Counted from the stretch's first letter, positions 14,753 through 22,143 are shown. The stretch is 22,816 nt of DNA from an uncultured bacterium (GCA_900547155.1 URFH01000036.1:1-22816), one strand, 5' to 3'. The notes: a model not told the origin generated them from the letters alone. Program-made: numbers and translations.

Positions 14753-15838
14753 ATGGAAAAACTCTTTTCAAACGAAATGAATCTTTTAAAAGCACTTGCG
14801 ATAATGCTTGTTGTCTCCGGACACCTTGAATTTTCGCTTCTGGGAATGTTTACGCCGTATTCGTTCCAGCTGGCTCTGTTTTTCTTTATATCCGGCTGCC
14901 TTTTCAAGGACAAATATTTAACAAATACAGCTGATTTTGTGAAACGCAGGGTAAAAAGCCTGCTGGTGCCTTATTTTTTGTATAATTTGTTTTATCTGGG
15001 CGTCACAGTGCTGATTTTCAAGCTTACAGGCAAATTCTGGGGTCAGCCTTTGAGCCTTAAAAACTTTTTCATAACCCCTTTTCTGAACGGGCACCAGTTT
15101 GACCTGTCCTGCCCGCTGTGGTTCGTTACGCAGCTTTTTATGACGATGATTTCGTTTTTGTTTATTTTTATCCTGTTGAAAAAGATTAAAGATAACAAAT
15201 TTTTCCATCTGGCGGTTTTTGCGCTTCTCGGCCTTATGGCAATACCGGTTTCAAAGCTTTTTGAGCTTACGCCGCTCTTGCTTGTGCTGGTAAGGACAAT
15301 GTTTTCGCTATTTTTTGTTTATCTTGGCTATTTTTACAACAATTACATAAAAGAAAAGCATGACATTTTCACAATAAAGTGGTTTTTTGCGATTGTTTCG
15401 ATTCAGGCTGTTTTGTGGCTGTTTAATAGAGATTTTGACCCCGAACATGGAATTGGATTGAGCTATGTGCTTGTTTGGGCGAGATTTGACCAGCAGATTA
15501 TCGTTCCCGTGATTACAAGCATTACCGGAATCTGGGCGTCGCTATTTACTGTTAAAATTCTGTATCCGTATTTAAAAGATGTGAAATTTTTTGAACAAAT
15601 GGGCAATGTTACCTATCATATAATGGCAAATCACCTGCTGGTTATGTACGTTATAACGGCAATTTTCCTGTATATTAATGGAATCCCGATTTCTGAGCGT
15701 GCAAACCACGATATTTACTGGATATACAACCCTGTGCAAACTACTTATCTTTATTTTGTTCTGACCATGGTTATTACAACCTACCTCGGTGTCGGGCTGA
15801 AAAAATTGAAAAAGATTTTGTTAAAAGATGTTAAATAA
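14753..15838 (+). CDS. acyltransferase family 3 membrane protein
   Basis: 361 aa with about ten hydrophobic segments along its length. The N-terminus, LLKALAIMLVVSGHLEFSLLGMF...LALFFFISGCLFKD, carries the conserved early His and the FF-SG-LF motif of the Acyl_transf_3 family, which transfers acyl groups (acetyl, succinyl and others) to sugars of O-antigen, peptidoglycan or exopolysaccharide at the inner membrane. The family match is clear, but the substrate cannot be told. The start at 14753 is the first Met before the domain; no ribosome site is visible and a -10-like box sits just upstream. There are no polysaccharide genes adjacent, so context gives no hint of the target. Confidence 0.85.
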   Translation: MEKLFSNEMNLLKALAIMLVVSGHLEFSLLGMFTPYSFQLALFFFISGCLFKDKYLTNTADFVKRRVKSLLVPYFLYNLFYLGVTVLIFKLTGKFWGQPLSLKNFFITPFLNGHQFDLSCPLWFVTQLFMTMISFLFIFILLKKIKDNKFFHLAVFALLGLMAIPVSKLFELTPLLLVLVRTMFSLFFVYLGYFYNNYIKEKHDIFTIKWFFAIVSIQAVLWLFNRDFDPEHGIGLSYVLVWARFDQQIIVPVITSITGIWASLFTVKILYPYLKDVKFFEQMGNVTYHIMANHLLVMYVITAIFLYINGIPISERANHDIYWIYNPVQTTYLYFVLTMVITTYLGVGLKKLKKILLKDVK

Positions 15839-15841
15839 AAT

Positions 15842-15904
15842 GGCAATTTTTTTAGCTTAAATGTTTTTATTTATATATACAATATATAAAAAGACTATAC
15901 GGGG
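15842..15904 (+). promoter_or_regulatory. upstream region of the 56-aa gene, with a motif shared with the candidate sRNA
   Basis: GGCAATTTTTTTAGC (15842-15856) is followed 13 bp later by TTTATATATA (15870-15879). The same pair, differing at one base of the first block, lies before the candidate small RNA (22144-22158 and 22168-22177). ACGGGGT just before the 15911 start is the ribosome site. Confidence 0.45.
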
Positions 15905-15910
15905 TAAAAA

Positions 15911-16081
15911 ATGAAAAGAGCAACAAAACACTGCGCAGAATGCTGTGCAAAAAAAGAAACCCAAAAAGGGCTGACATTTCCGCAGATAAAAATCAGCATG
16001 CCGAGAATTTCAGCAAAAATGCCTTCTTTGAATCTGGGAGCGTTCGATATGCTGTTCGAGGCTAACCTGATTCCTGCTTAA
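15911..16081 (+). CDS. small Cys-containing protein of unknown function, 56 aa
   Basis: A short gene with ATG 15911 and a GGGG ribosome site about 7 nt upstream. The protein begins MKRATKHCAECCAKKETQKG, with Cys at 8, 11 and 12, which could bind a metal with the neighbouring His7. The rest, LTFPQIKISMPRISAKMPSLNLGAFDMLFEANLIPA, has repeated short K-I/M-P-x-I/L units and looks like a membrane- or partner-binding tail. There is no signal peptide. It has a distinctive upstream motif and ends exactly where the convergent HicB-like gene ends (no gap). Family not recognised; reality supported by ribosome site, composition and packing. Confidence 0.6.
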   Translation: MKRATKHCAECCAKKETQKGLTFPQIKISMPRISAKMPSLNLGAFDMLFEANLIPA

Positions 16082-16288
16082 TCAGGCTTCCATCAGGTTA
16101 TACATAGGCTTTACTTTCACAAAATATTCATCATTCATGGAATTCAGCACGGACTCAAGATTTGATATGGCGTCTTTTTCTGTCCTGCCGAAGCCTATGA
16201 GCTTTTTGATGATACAATTTGCTACAAAGCCGTTATTCTTTGCACTTTTGTAAATCAATGCGGGATATTCGACGGTGGAAATCTGCAT
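16082..16288 (-). CDS. solitary HicB-like (UPF0150) protein
   Basis: 68 aa with the HicB-type fold pattern: strands YPALIYKSAKNNGFVANCIIKKLIGFGRT, where the usual opening is YPAxxxxxxDGGYxxxxPxLxGxxxxGxT, then the helix EKDAISNLESVLNSM (usual TxEEAxxNxxEAL). HicB proteins are antitoxins of HicA mRNA interferases, but no hicA-like gene adjoins this one, and no DNA-binding domain is present. It may therefore be an orphan HicB-fold protein used for something else. AAGG lies before the ATG. It sits downstream of HU on the same strand but after the HU terminator. Confidence 0.7.
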   Translation of the reverse strand: MQISTVEYPALIYKSAKNNGFVANCIIKKLIGFGRTEKDAISNLESVLNSMNDEYFVKVKPMYNLMEA

Positions 16289-16377
16289 ATTCGACCTTCT
16301 TTCTTTATTTATTAATGAAAGACGGCTGATTTTGCTGCAAACTTTTAGTTTTTATAAAAAAATCGGCTAATTGAACG

Positions 16378-16406
16378 AAAAAAAAAAGAGCCCCGAACGG
16401 GACTCT
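16378..16406 (-). terminator. rho-independent terminator of the HU gene
   Basis: On the minus strand, AGAGTCCCG pairs with CGGGGCTCT (one G-T pair), followed by ten T residues (plus-strand A-run 16378-16387). It starts 25 nt after the HU stop codon. Confidence 0.9.
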
Positions 16407-16430
16407 TCGCTTATAAAAACTGATAAGAAA

Positions 16431-16703
16431 CTACTTAACAGCTTCTTTGAATTTTTTACCAGCTGAGAAAGCAGGAACAGTTTTTGCAGCAATTTTAATT
16501 GTTGCACCTGTTTGAGGGTTGCGTCCTGATCTAGCAGCTCTTTTTCTGGGTTCAAAAGTACCGAAACCAACTAAAGTAACTTTTTGTCCTTTAGCAACAG
16601 TTTTTTCAACAGTTTCCAAAGTTGCAGCGATTACGTCTGCAGCAGCTTTTTGAGAAACTTTAGCTTTTTTAGAAACCTCTTTTACTAATTCTTCTTTGTT
16701 CAT
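16431..16703 (-). CDS. hup: DNA-binding protein HU
   Basis: Small dimeric histone-like protein that bends and compacts DNA. The 90-aa product from MNKEELVKEV has the classic order: N-terminal two helices, then VTLVGFGTFEPRKRAARSGRNPQTGATIKIAAKTVPAFSAGKKFKEAV, with the DNA-gripping arm (RNPQTG, tip proline present). The start is the ATG at 16703, 5 nt after a perfect AAAGGAGG; a longer reading frame to 16751 would run through the promoter. It has a consensus promoter, short leader and strong terminator, as expected for an abundant protein. Confidence 0.97.
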   Translation of the reverse strand: MNKEELVKEVSKKAKVSQKAAADVIAATLETVEKTVAKGQKVTLVGFGTFEPRKRAARSGRNPQTGATIKIAAKTVPAFSAGKKFKEAVK

Positions 16704-16731
16704 AAGAACCTCCTTTAATGTTACATGACCT

Positions 16732-16759
16732 ATTATAGCGGTTTTTCGCATTTTGACAA
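16732..16759 (-). promoter_or_regulatory. strong vegetative promoter of the HU gene
   Basis: On the minus strand, TTGTCA (16754-16759), a 16-nt spacer and a perfect TATAAT (16732-16737). The leader of roughly 20-25 nt contains AAGGAGG. Confidence 0.8.
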
Positions 16760-16819
16760 GTATTTTTATTAAAATTTTTAAACAAAATGCACACTATAAG
16801 GGGCTGACAGGAGGTTGAG

Positions 16820-16842
16820 TCTAAAAGCCTTGTGCTGCAAGG
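16820..16842 (-). terminator. probable weak terminator after the SpoIID-like gene
   Basis: On the minus strand, CCTTG-CAGCA-CAAGG (16828-16842) is followed by CTTTTAG. The stem is short (5 bp), so this is tentative. It lies 17 nt after the stop codon. Confidence 0.4.
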
Positions 16843-16858
16843 GTTTCGCAGCGGAGTT

Positions 16859-17752
16859 TTAAAGCGCCCAAGAAGGATCAAGCCGCCCGAACTTAACATT
16901 ATTGTAATAATAGCTTAAAATTTGGTAAGCATTGTACCCCTGCGACGCCAAATTGTTGGCTCCATGCTGGCTCATGCCGATTCCATGCCCGTTTTTTGAG
17001 ATTCCGTCATCGAACGACGGCACAGAACGCAAAAATGGCAAATCCTTGTTCCATACTTCGCCGGAATTGATTGTGTGGCCGCCCGCAGAGGCTGAATAAT
17101 AGGCAGGGATGATTTTTTTGTTGTAAGTAACGACTATTCCCTTTGTTTCGGCTACTGCTTTGTTAGTTGATGCTGTTTCACTGCTTGCACCGCCGTAGGC
17201 CTGGTCTTCGGGCGTGTCTTTCAGGTCATATCCGCGTGAGGCTCTTTTTCCGCGGTTTGCGATGGCGTAACTTCTTGCTGCGATTGCCTGTGCTTTAAGG
17301 GCTTCAATATTCCATTTTGAGGGCATTTCAGAGGGAACAACCCCTAGAATATATTCTTCAAGAGGAATGTTATTTACGACAATAAGCGAGCCGTTTTTAT
17401 TGATTATTATGAATTCTCCGCGATACCAGCGTTTTTTTGTTGAAATAAAGCCTTTTGAAGTGGGGGTGATGATGATTTTTGACATGCCGAGGTTGAAATA
17501 TTTACCCTGAATCTGCAAACCTATAGAATCGCCCATTGCTTTGACCCTGTAGGGTTTCATTGCTTCGAGCTGGTAGATGGATTTTTCCATACCGGGTTTA
17601 AAAAGGCTTGCAGGTTTGCTGGTTCCGATTACGACCTCGGTGGCGCTGTCCACAATGCCGATTTTAATCGCTTCTGCCCTTTGGGGAGCCAGATTCAGGG
17701 CAAATACAAGCAGAATTGAAGCAAAAATGTATTTTAGAATAATTTTGCTCAT
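16859..17752 (-). CDS. compact SpoIID/LytB-domain exported protein
   Basis: 297 aa with an N-terminal signal sequence (residues 1-28, ending AEA). The domain begins with beta strands, then LEEYILGVVPSEMPSKWNIEALKAQAIAARSYA (131-163), where E142 matches the catalytic Glu of SpoIID, a lytic transglycosylase that trims denuded glycan strands of peptidoglycan. YYSASAGGHT (218-226) and GHGIGMSQHGA (255-265) are the other signatures. The stretch usually lying between these last two is nearly absent (only about 28 residues), so this is a shortened form. Since no sporulation genes are seen, it is more likely a general wall enzyme, as in cyanobacterial relatives. It is 14 nt after the 101-aa gene and probably co-transcribed with it. 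Confidence 0.85.
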   Translation of the reverse strand: MSKIILKYIFASILLVFALNLAPQRAEAIKIGIVDSATEVVIGTSKPASLFKPGMEKSIYQLEAMKPYRVKAMGDSIGLQIQGKYFNLGMSKIIITPTSKGFISTKKRWYRGEFIIINKNGSLIVVNNIPLEEYILGVVPSEMPSKWNIEALKAQAIAARSYAIANRGKRASRGYDLKDTPEDQAYGGASSETASTNKAVAETKGIVVTYNKKIIPAYYSASAGGHTINSGEVWNKDLPFLRSVPSFDDGISKNGHGIGMSQHGANNLASQGYNAYQILSYYYNNVKFGRLDPSWAL

Positions 17753-17766
17753 ATTAATGTTTCCGT

Positions 17767-18072
17767 TTAACTTTTAAGAGGTTCGATTTTTTGAAGATAT
17801 TCAATAACCTCGATGGCAATTTCCCGCCTAACTTCGTCGGAAGCGGCTTTGAGGTATTCAAATGCCTCGGAAATACGTTCATCGTTTTCGTACCAGCGCA
17901 GAACAACGTAATTAAATGCGTCAAGGAGGTTGTTTTGTCTGATTACGCCGAGGTTTTTGGCTTTTTCGGTGATGAGCTGGGCACATGCAACCTGAATGTT
18001 TACGGATTCGTTCTTCATGAGGCTGACTGCCAGGCTAAGGGTAGGTTCTTTGTCATACCAACGATTCTTCAT
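17767..18072 (-). CDS. small helical protein of unknown function, possible HEAT-like
   Basis: 101 aa, entirely helical in composition, with hydrophobic positions spaced as in short paired helices (SLAVSLMKNESVNIQVACAQLITEKAK; EAFEYLKAASDEVRREIAIEVIEYLQKI). This resembles a HEAT or ARM-type fragment, but no repeat is sure. The good AGAGGAG ribosome site and an extended -10 overlapping a palindrome just upstream support a real gene. It heads a two-gene unit with the SpoIID-like gene (14-nt gap). Function unknown; it may be a regulatory or scaffold partner. Confidence 0.65.
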   Translation of the reverse strand: MKNRWYDKEPTLSLAVSLMKNESVNIQVACAQLITEKAKNLGVIRQNNLLDAFNYVVLRWYENDERISEAFEYLKAASDEVRREIAIEVIEYLQKIEPLKS

Positions 18073-18087
18073 ACTTTTCTCCTCTTG

Positions 18088-18102
18088 GTGATATTATATC
18101 AC
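18088..18102 (-). promoter_or_regulatory. extended -10 within a 15-bp perfect palindrome (candidate operator)
   Basis: GTGATAT-T-ATATCAC on the plus strand (18088-18102) has perfect 7-bp arms. On the minus strand it reads TGTGATATAAT, an extended -10 (TG-A-TATAAT) for the 101-aa gene. A repressor binding here would block the promoter. Confidence 0.55.
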
Positions 18103-18130
18103 AAGGTCTAATGGTAGCAAAAATTTTCAA

Positions 18131-18411
18131 TTTCCCACAAGACAAATCATGCAAAGTTAAAAGTACTGAAAATTCATTTTTCCGGCTCGATTCGCTGTGC
18201 TCATAGGCGTCGAAAAATGAATTTGCGGTACTTTTAACGCTAAAGCACTATTTAATGCCAGAGGGCTAATTTTTTGATGGACGTGTGTGGGAAAATCTCA
18301 GGATTCCTCTTTGGAGTGACTATGGGGGAGGCTTCAAAAAGCACGATTTTTGCCATCCATTCGCGCATGCCGGAGGAATCGGAACGGAAAAGAGAAATCC
18401 GGAGATTTTCC
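18131..18411. repeat. two large inverted repeats after kdsB
   Basis: This 359-bp gene-free region (18073-18431) holds two strong palindromes. The first has 27-bp arms, 18156-18182 and 18212-18238 (25 of 27 pairs match), around a 29-nt centre. Short ends TTTCCCACA (18131-18139) and TGTGGGAAA (18286-18294) frame it. The second has 23-bp arms, 18290-18312 and 18389-18411 (21 of 23), around a 76-nt centre. Neither is followed by a T-run, so they do not look like simple terminators. No protein gene fits; a short plus-strand frame here overlaps kdsB and has no family likeness. Confidence 0.75.
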
Positions 18412-18431
18412 TTTTAGCCTGTAATTTTGCC

Positions 18432-19163
18432 CTAATTTTTTGCCAGAGCCGCCTTAAAACGCTCTACATCCTCTTTTGTGTCGATACCAACAGGAATAAA
18501 ATCAACCACCGTCGTAATAATCCTCATTCCGGACTGCAAAGCGCGCAATTGCTCAAGACTTTCGGCTTTTTCAAGCATTGTCTGCGAAAGTGATGTCATT
18601 TTGAACAAAGAATCGCGCCTGTAACCGTAAAGCCCGATATGACCGTAAAAAACAGCCTCATTTGCGTTTCTTTCGTAAGGGATTTTTGAGCGCGAAAAAT
18701 AAAGAGCAAAACCGTTTTCGTCCTTTACGCATTTTACAAGATTCGGGTTTTCAGCTTCTTCCGGGTCTTTGATTTCTCTTAGAAGCGTGGCTATATCCGC
18801 ATTTTTATTGTTGTGGAGCGCAGAAATCACGCCATCTATGCTCTCGGGCGTAATCATCGGCTCATCACCCTGCAAATTTACAATATATTCAAAATCCTCA
18901 TGCCTTTGAGCAACTTCCGCAATCCTGTCGGAGCCGCATTTATGGTCAGCGCGGGTCATTTCAACGTTCGCGCCGAAAGATTTTGCGCAATTGAAGATTT
19001 CTTCATGGTCGGTCGCAATTATTACCGTGTCCGCAAGCTTCACTTTTGTGGCTTTCTCATAAACCCACTGAATAATGGGCTTTCCGCCGACTTCAATAAG
19101 CGGTTTTGCATGAAGCCTTGTTGAGGCGTAGCGTGACGGTATAATTATTGCTGTTTTTCCCAT
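18432..19163 (-). CDS. kdsB: CMP-Kdo synthetase (3-deoxy-manno-octulosonate cytidylyltransferase)
   Basis: Activates Kdo with CTP to CMP-Kdo for the inner core of lipopolysaccharide. The 243-aa protein has the family's N-terminal nucleotide loop IPSRYASTRLHAKPL (residues 9-23), the segment RADHKCGSDRIAEV (usually TxxxHxSGTDRIAE), VNLQGDEPMI and YFSRSKIPYER, followed by HIGLYGYRRDSL. Length is typical. AAGGA lies before the ATG. It is the last gene of the mnmE-bioB-ruvA-kdsB run, 20 nt after ruvA, and shows that this organism makes an LPS-type outer membrane. Confidence 0.95.
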   Translation of the reverse strand: MGKTAIIIPSRYASTRLHAKPLIEVGGKPIIQWVYEKATKVKLADTVIIATDHEEIFNCAKSFGANVEMTRADHKCGSDRIAEVAQRHEDFEYIVNLQGDEPMITPESIDGVISALHNNKNADIATLLREIKDPEEAENPNLVKCVKDENGFALYFSRSKIPYERNANEAVFYGHIGLYGYRRDSLFKMTSLSQTMLEKAESLEQLRALQSGMRIITTVVDFIPVGIDTKEDVERFKAALAKN

Positions 19164-19183
19164 AATTTTTTCCTTATTTTGTA

Positions 19184-19825
19184 CTATTCAAGCTCGCCCT
19201 GCGCAAGAAAACGCAGCGCTTCTTTCAAAATTTCCTCGGGCGAATCTTTCTTTTCTGTGCTCGAAAAAGCAAGCTTAATTGCCTTTTTCGCCTCATCAGG
19301 CGAATATCCGAGCGAGAAAAGCACCGCCTGAACCTCTGAAACCGTTTCATCAGGCGCATTTACGTCGGGCGCAATGTCAGAAAGGTCGATTGGCGCGGTT
19401 TTTTGCCAGTTTATGAGCTTGTCTTTCAACTCAATGATGATTTTTTGCGCAAGTTTCGGCCCGATTCCCTTTGCGCGCGAAAGCTCCTTGTAATCGCCCC
19501 TGATAACGGCTGAAATAAGCTCACATCCTGAAAATTCGTTCAAAAGAACCAGCGCAGATTTCACCCCCACGCCTGAAACGCTTTGCAGAATGTTGAAAAT
19601 GTCGCGTTCCTCGCGGTTTGCGAACCCGCAGAGGGACATTGCGTCCTCTTTGTGAATCAAAGTCACATAAATCTTTGCTTCTTCGTTGATTTCAGCGAGA
19701 TTGCTGATTGTCCGGTCTGTTGTGTTCACTGCGTAGCCGATTCCGCCGTTTTCGATGACGAGCAGCGCCCCTTTTGACGAAGAGGGCTGTTTTGAGATGA
19801 TTATACCTTTGATGTAGTCGTACAT
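19184..19825 (-). CDS. ruvA: Holliday junction DNA helicase subunit RuvA
   Basis: Binds Holliday junctions as a tetramer and loads the RuvB motor for branch migration. The 213-aa protein has the N-terminal OB-fold (about 1-65, starting MYDYIKGIIISKQPSSSKGALLVIENGGIGYAV), two helix-hairpin-helix motifs (LQSVSGVGVKSALVLL and LSRAKGIGPKLAQKIIIELKDKL), and the small C-terminal domain III that touches RuvB (VSEVQAVLFSLGYSPDEAKKAI). Its start, preceded by AAGGA, lies 25 nt inside the end of bioB, so the two are translationally coupled. ruvB is not in the window. Confidence 0.95.
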   Translation of the reverse strand: MYDYIKGIIISKQPSSSKGALLVIENGGIGYAVNTTDRTISNLAEINEEAKIYVTLIHKEDAMSLCGFANREERDIFNILQSVSGVGVKSALVLLNEFSGCELISAVIRGDYKELSRAKGIGPKLAQKIIIELKDKLINWQKTAPIDLSDIAPDVNAPDETVSEVQAVLFSLGYSPDEAKKAIKLAFSSTEKKDSPEEILKEALRFLAQGELE

Positions 19826-20730
19826 ATGAGTTCCTTGTTTAGTTTTTTGATTGTTTCGAGGTCTTTTTCGGGCGTTTTGCCTGTTGTCGTGAGGTAATCG
19901 CCTGTCAAAATACCCTCAACGCAGTATTTTAGCATTAATTCCTGATTTTTTTCCGAAAGCCGCATTCTGCCTCCGCAAAAACGCACAATCGAGTCCGGAT
20001 TTGCAATTTTCAAAATCGCAATCGTTCTCATAATGTGCTCTTCGTCGATTTTACCGAGATAATTTTCAAAAGGCGTGTCTTTTATGGGCATAAGGATGTT
20101 CAAGGGGATAGAATCCGGATGAATTTCGGCAAGTTCCATCGCCATTTCGACCCGCTGTTCAATACTTTCGCCCATTCCGATAATTACGCCGCAGCAAAGC
20201 TCCATTCCGTACTTTCGGACGAGTTTTACCGTGTTTATGCGGTCTTCGTAGCTGTGCGTTGTGCAAATTTGCGGGTGATATGAGCGGCAGGTGTTGATAT
20301 TATGGTGAAAACGTCTCAATCCCGCTTCAGCGAGGCGTTTTGCCTGATTTTCGTTCAAAATCCCGATAGAAGCGCAGCTTTTCAGCCCGTCGATTTTGTT
20401 GATTTCTTTAATCATCTCAACCATCGTATCAAAATCGCTCTCATCGGGTGTTTTTCCCGAAGTTACGATTGCAAACCTCGATGAATGGTGCTCTTTTGCC
20501 CTCAATGCGGCTTTTTTGACGTCTTCCGGCGTCAGGAGCGGGTTTGTTTCGATATTTGTGCGATAATGCGAGCTTTGTGCGCAATATTTGCAGTCCTGCG
20601 AGCATTTGCCCGTTCTTGCGCTGATTAATGAACAGAGTTCAACGCGGTTTGAGCAGACTTTTGCGCTAATCTTCAAAAGTTCTTCCAAATCTGAATTATA
20701 TAATTTTAAAAGTTCCTCTTTTGTGTGCAT
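19801..20730 (-). CDS. bioB: biotin synthase (radical SAM)
   Basis: Inserts sulfur into dethiobiotin to form biotin. The radical SAM motif CX3CX2C is C43, C47, C50 in GKCSQDCKYCAQS. Further cluster ligands match C119 (SCASIG), C156 (ICTTHSYEDR) and C189 (ELCCGVIIGMGE), with the unusual Arg ligand probably R270 in VRFCGG. At 309 aa it is at the short end of the family but complete. The ribosome site TAGGAAA overlaps the stop region of mnmE (11 nt between the genes), and its 3' end overlaps ruvA by 25 nt. No other biotin gene is adjacent, so the rest of the pathway is elsewhere or biotin precursors are taken up. Confidence 0.95.
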   Translation of the reverse strand: MHTKEELLKLYNSDLEELLKISAKVCSNRVELCSLISARTGKCSQDCKYCAQSSHYRTNIETNPLLTPEDVKKAALRAKEHHSSRFAIVTSGKTPDESDFDTMVEMIKEINKIDGLKSCASIGILNENQAKRLAEAGLRRFHHNINTCRSYHPQICTTHSYEDRINTVKLVRKYGMELCCGVIIGMGESIEQRVEMAMELAEIHPDSIPLNILMPIKDTPFENYLGKIDEEHIMRTIAILKIANPDSIVRFCGGRMRLSEKNQELMLKYCVEGILTGDYLTTTGKTPEKDLETIKKLNKELICTTTSKV

Positions 20731-20741
20731 AATTCGTTTTC

Positions 20742-22085
20742 CTACTTTCCAATGCAGAAATTATCGAAAATTTTATCCAGAATATCGTCCGTAATGACCT
20801 CTCCGGTCAATTCATCAAGCGCCATAAGCGCAGATTTCAAATCTATTGAAATCAAATCCTGAAGCTGCCTTGCGTTGGCCGCAGAATACGCGGTTTTTAA
20901 AGAATAAAGGCAGTTTTTCAGGCATTCCTCCTGACGCTGGTTTGTTGTGAATTCGCTTTCAAGTGAATTTGAATCCAGCACCATATCGGTGATTTGGGTT
21001 TTCAATTCTTCAATATTTTCGCCCGTTTTTGTTGAAATATTCAAAACCAGCGGAAAACGGCTTAAATCAGCTTTTGTGGCGATTTTCAGGTGGGGCTTGT
21101 TCTTAATAAGGTCGTAGATTTCTTTGTCTTCGCGCGTAAACCCTTTTCTTGCGTCAAAAAGAAACAGAACAATATCCGCTTCGGCAGCGCATTTTTTTGT
21201 GTAATCAATTCCGATTGCTTCAACCTTGTCAATTCCCTCACCAGCGTGGATTCCGGCTGTATCAATCAGCGTTGCGGGGATTCCGTGGATATCCATGGTT
21301 TCTTGCAGCACATCGCGCGTTGTGCCGGCTATTTCTGTAACAATAGCCCTGTCGAGGCTCAAAAGTCTGTTAAAAAGCGAGGATTTTCCCACATTCGGGC
21401 GCCCGACAATCGCGATTTTTATGCCCTGACGCATTACATTCGAGGCTTTTGCGCCTTTCAGGAGATTTTCTATCCTTTCAACTGCTTTTTCAATTTCTGC
21501 TTCAATTTCCGAATATTTCGGCTCCGAAACATCCTCGGGAAAGTCAATTGCCGCAACGATTCTCGACAAAAGCGTAATTATGCCGGATTTGATTTCTTTT
21601 ATTTCGCCTGAAAGCATTCCGGAGAGGTTTCCCGCACTTTTTCTGGCAAAATCGTCAGTTTTTGCATGAATCAAATCCAAAACCGCTTCTGCCTGCGACA
21701 AATCCATTTTTTTATTCAAAAATGCGCGTTTTGTGAATTCTCCGCGCTGAGCCATTCTGGCGCCATTTTTCAGCGTTAAATCCAGTATTTTTTTTACAAT
21801 TTTAATCCCGCCGTGGCACTGGAATTCCACAACATCCTCCCCCGTAAAGCTATGAGGCGCCTTAAAAGGCAACAAAATCACCTCATCCACGGCTTCATCA
21901 CCGTCTTTTACCCAGCCATGAGCGATTTTTCCGGGCTCAAATTCGTTTTTTGAAAACATTTTTTTTGCTATTTCAAAAGCCTCTGCGCCGGAAATCCTCA
22001 CCGCACCCACGCCGCCTGTGCCCATGGGAGTGATTATTGCTGAAATTGTTTCAAATTCTCCGCTTATATTCATACGATAAATCAT
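20742..22085 (-). CDS. mnmE: tRNA U34 carboxymethylaminomethyl-modification GTPase MnmE
   Basis: With MnmG it modifies the wobble uridine of certain tRNAs. Numbered from ATG 22085: N-terminal folate-binding domain (about 1-118), helical domain, inserted GTPase domain with GRPNVGKSS (228-236), GTTRD (254-258), DTAG (275-278) and TKAD (337-340), and the C-terminal FCIGK (443-447) carrying the catalytic Cys. 447 aa is standard. The true start may be ATG 22073 (443 aa): neither has a ribosome site, and a -10-like TATAGT directly precedes 22085, which would leave a leader of only about 5 nt before 22073. Head of the mnmE-bioB-ruvA-kdsB run. mnmG is not seen. Confidence 0.96.
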   Translation of the reverse strand: MIYRMNISGEFETISAIITPMGTGGVGAVRISGAEAFEIAKKMFSKNEFEPGKIAHGWVKDGDEAVDEVILLPFKAPHSFTGEDVVEFQCHGGIKIVKKILDLTLKNGARMAQRGEFTKRAFLNKKMDLSQAEAVLDLIHAKTDDFARKSAGNLSGMLSGEIKEIKSGIITLLSRIVAAIDFPEDVSEPKYSEIEAEIEKAVERIENLLKGAKASNVMRQGIKIAIVGRPNVGKSSLFNRLLSLDRAIVTEIAGTTRDVLQETMDIHGIPATLIDTAGIHAGEGIDKVEAIGIDYTKKCAAEADIVLFLFDARKGFTREDKEIYDLIKNKPHLKIATKADLSRFPLVLNISTKTGENIEELKTQITDMVLDSNSLESEFTTNQRQEECLKNCLYSLKTAYSAANARQLQDLISIDLKSALMALDELTGEVITDDILDKIFDNFCIGK

Positions 22086-22143
22086 ACTATAAACGCTGTT
22101 TGCATGCCATTGTGAAGAAATGTTAAGTTAAATTGAAAGAAAA

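Noticed and set aside
16082..16288. HicAB toxin-antitoxin pair
   Set aside because: Only a HicB-like protein is present. Both neighbouring frames were read for a HicA-like product and none was found.
18156..18238. CRISPR array or simple terminator
   Set aside because: Repeats are inverted, not regularly spaced direct units, and there is no T-run, so neither label fits.
18285..18593. 102-aa plus-strand frame between the inverted repeats and kdsB
   Set aside because: It is made of repeat DNA and the complement of kdsB; no ribosome site or sensible protein.
21090..21611. 173-aa plus-strand frame inside mnmE
   Set aside because: Shadow of mnmE, very rich in Phe, Cys and Asn.
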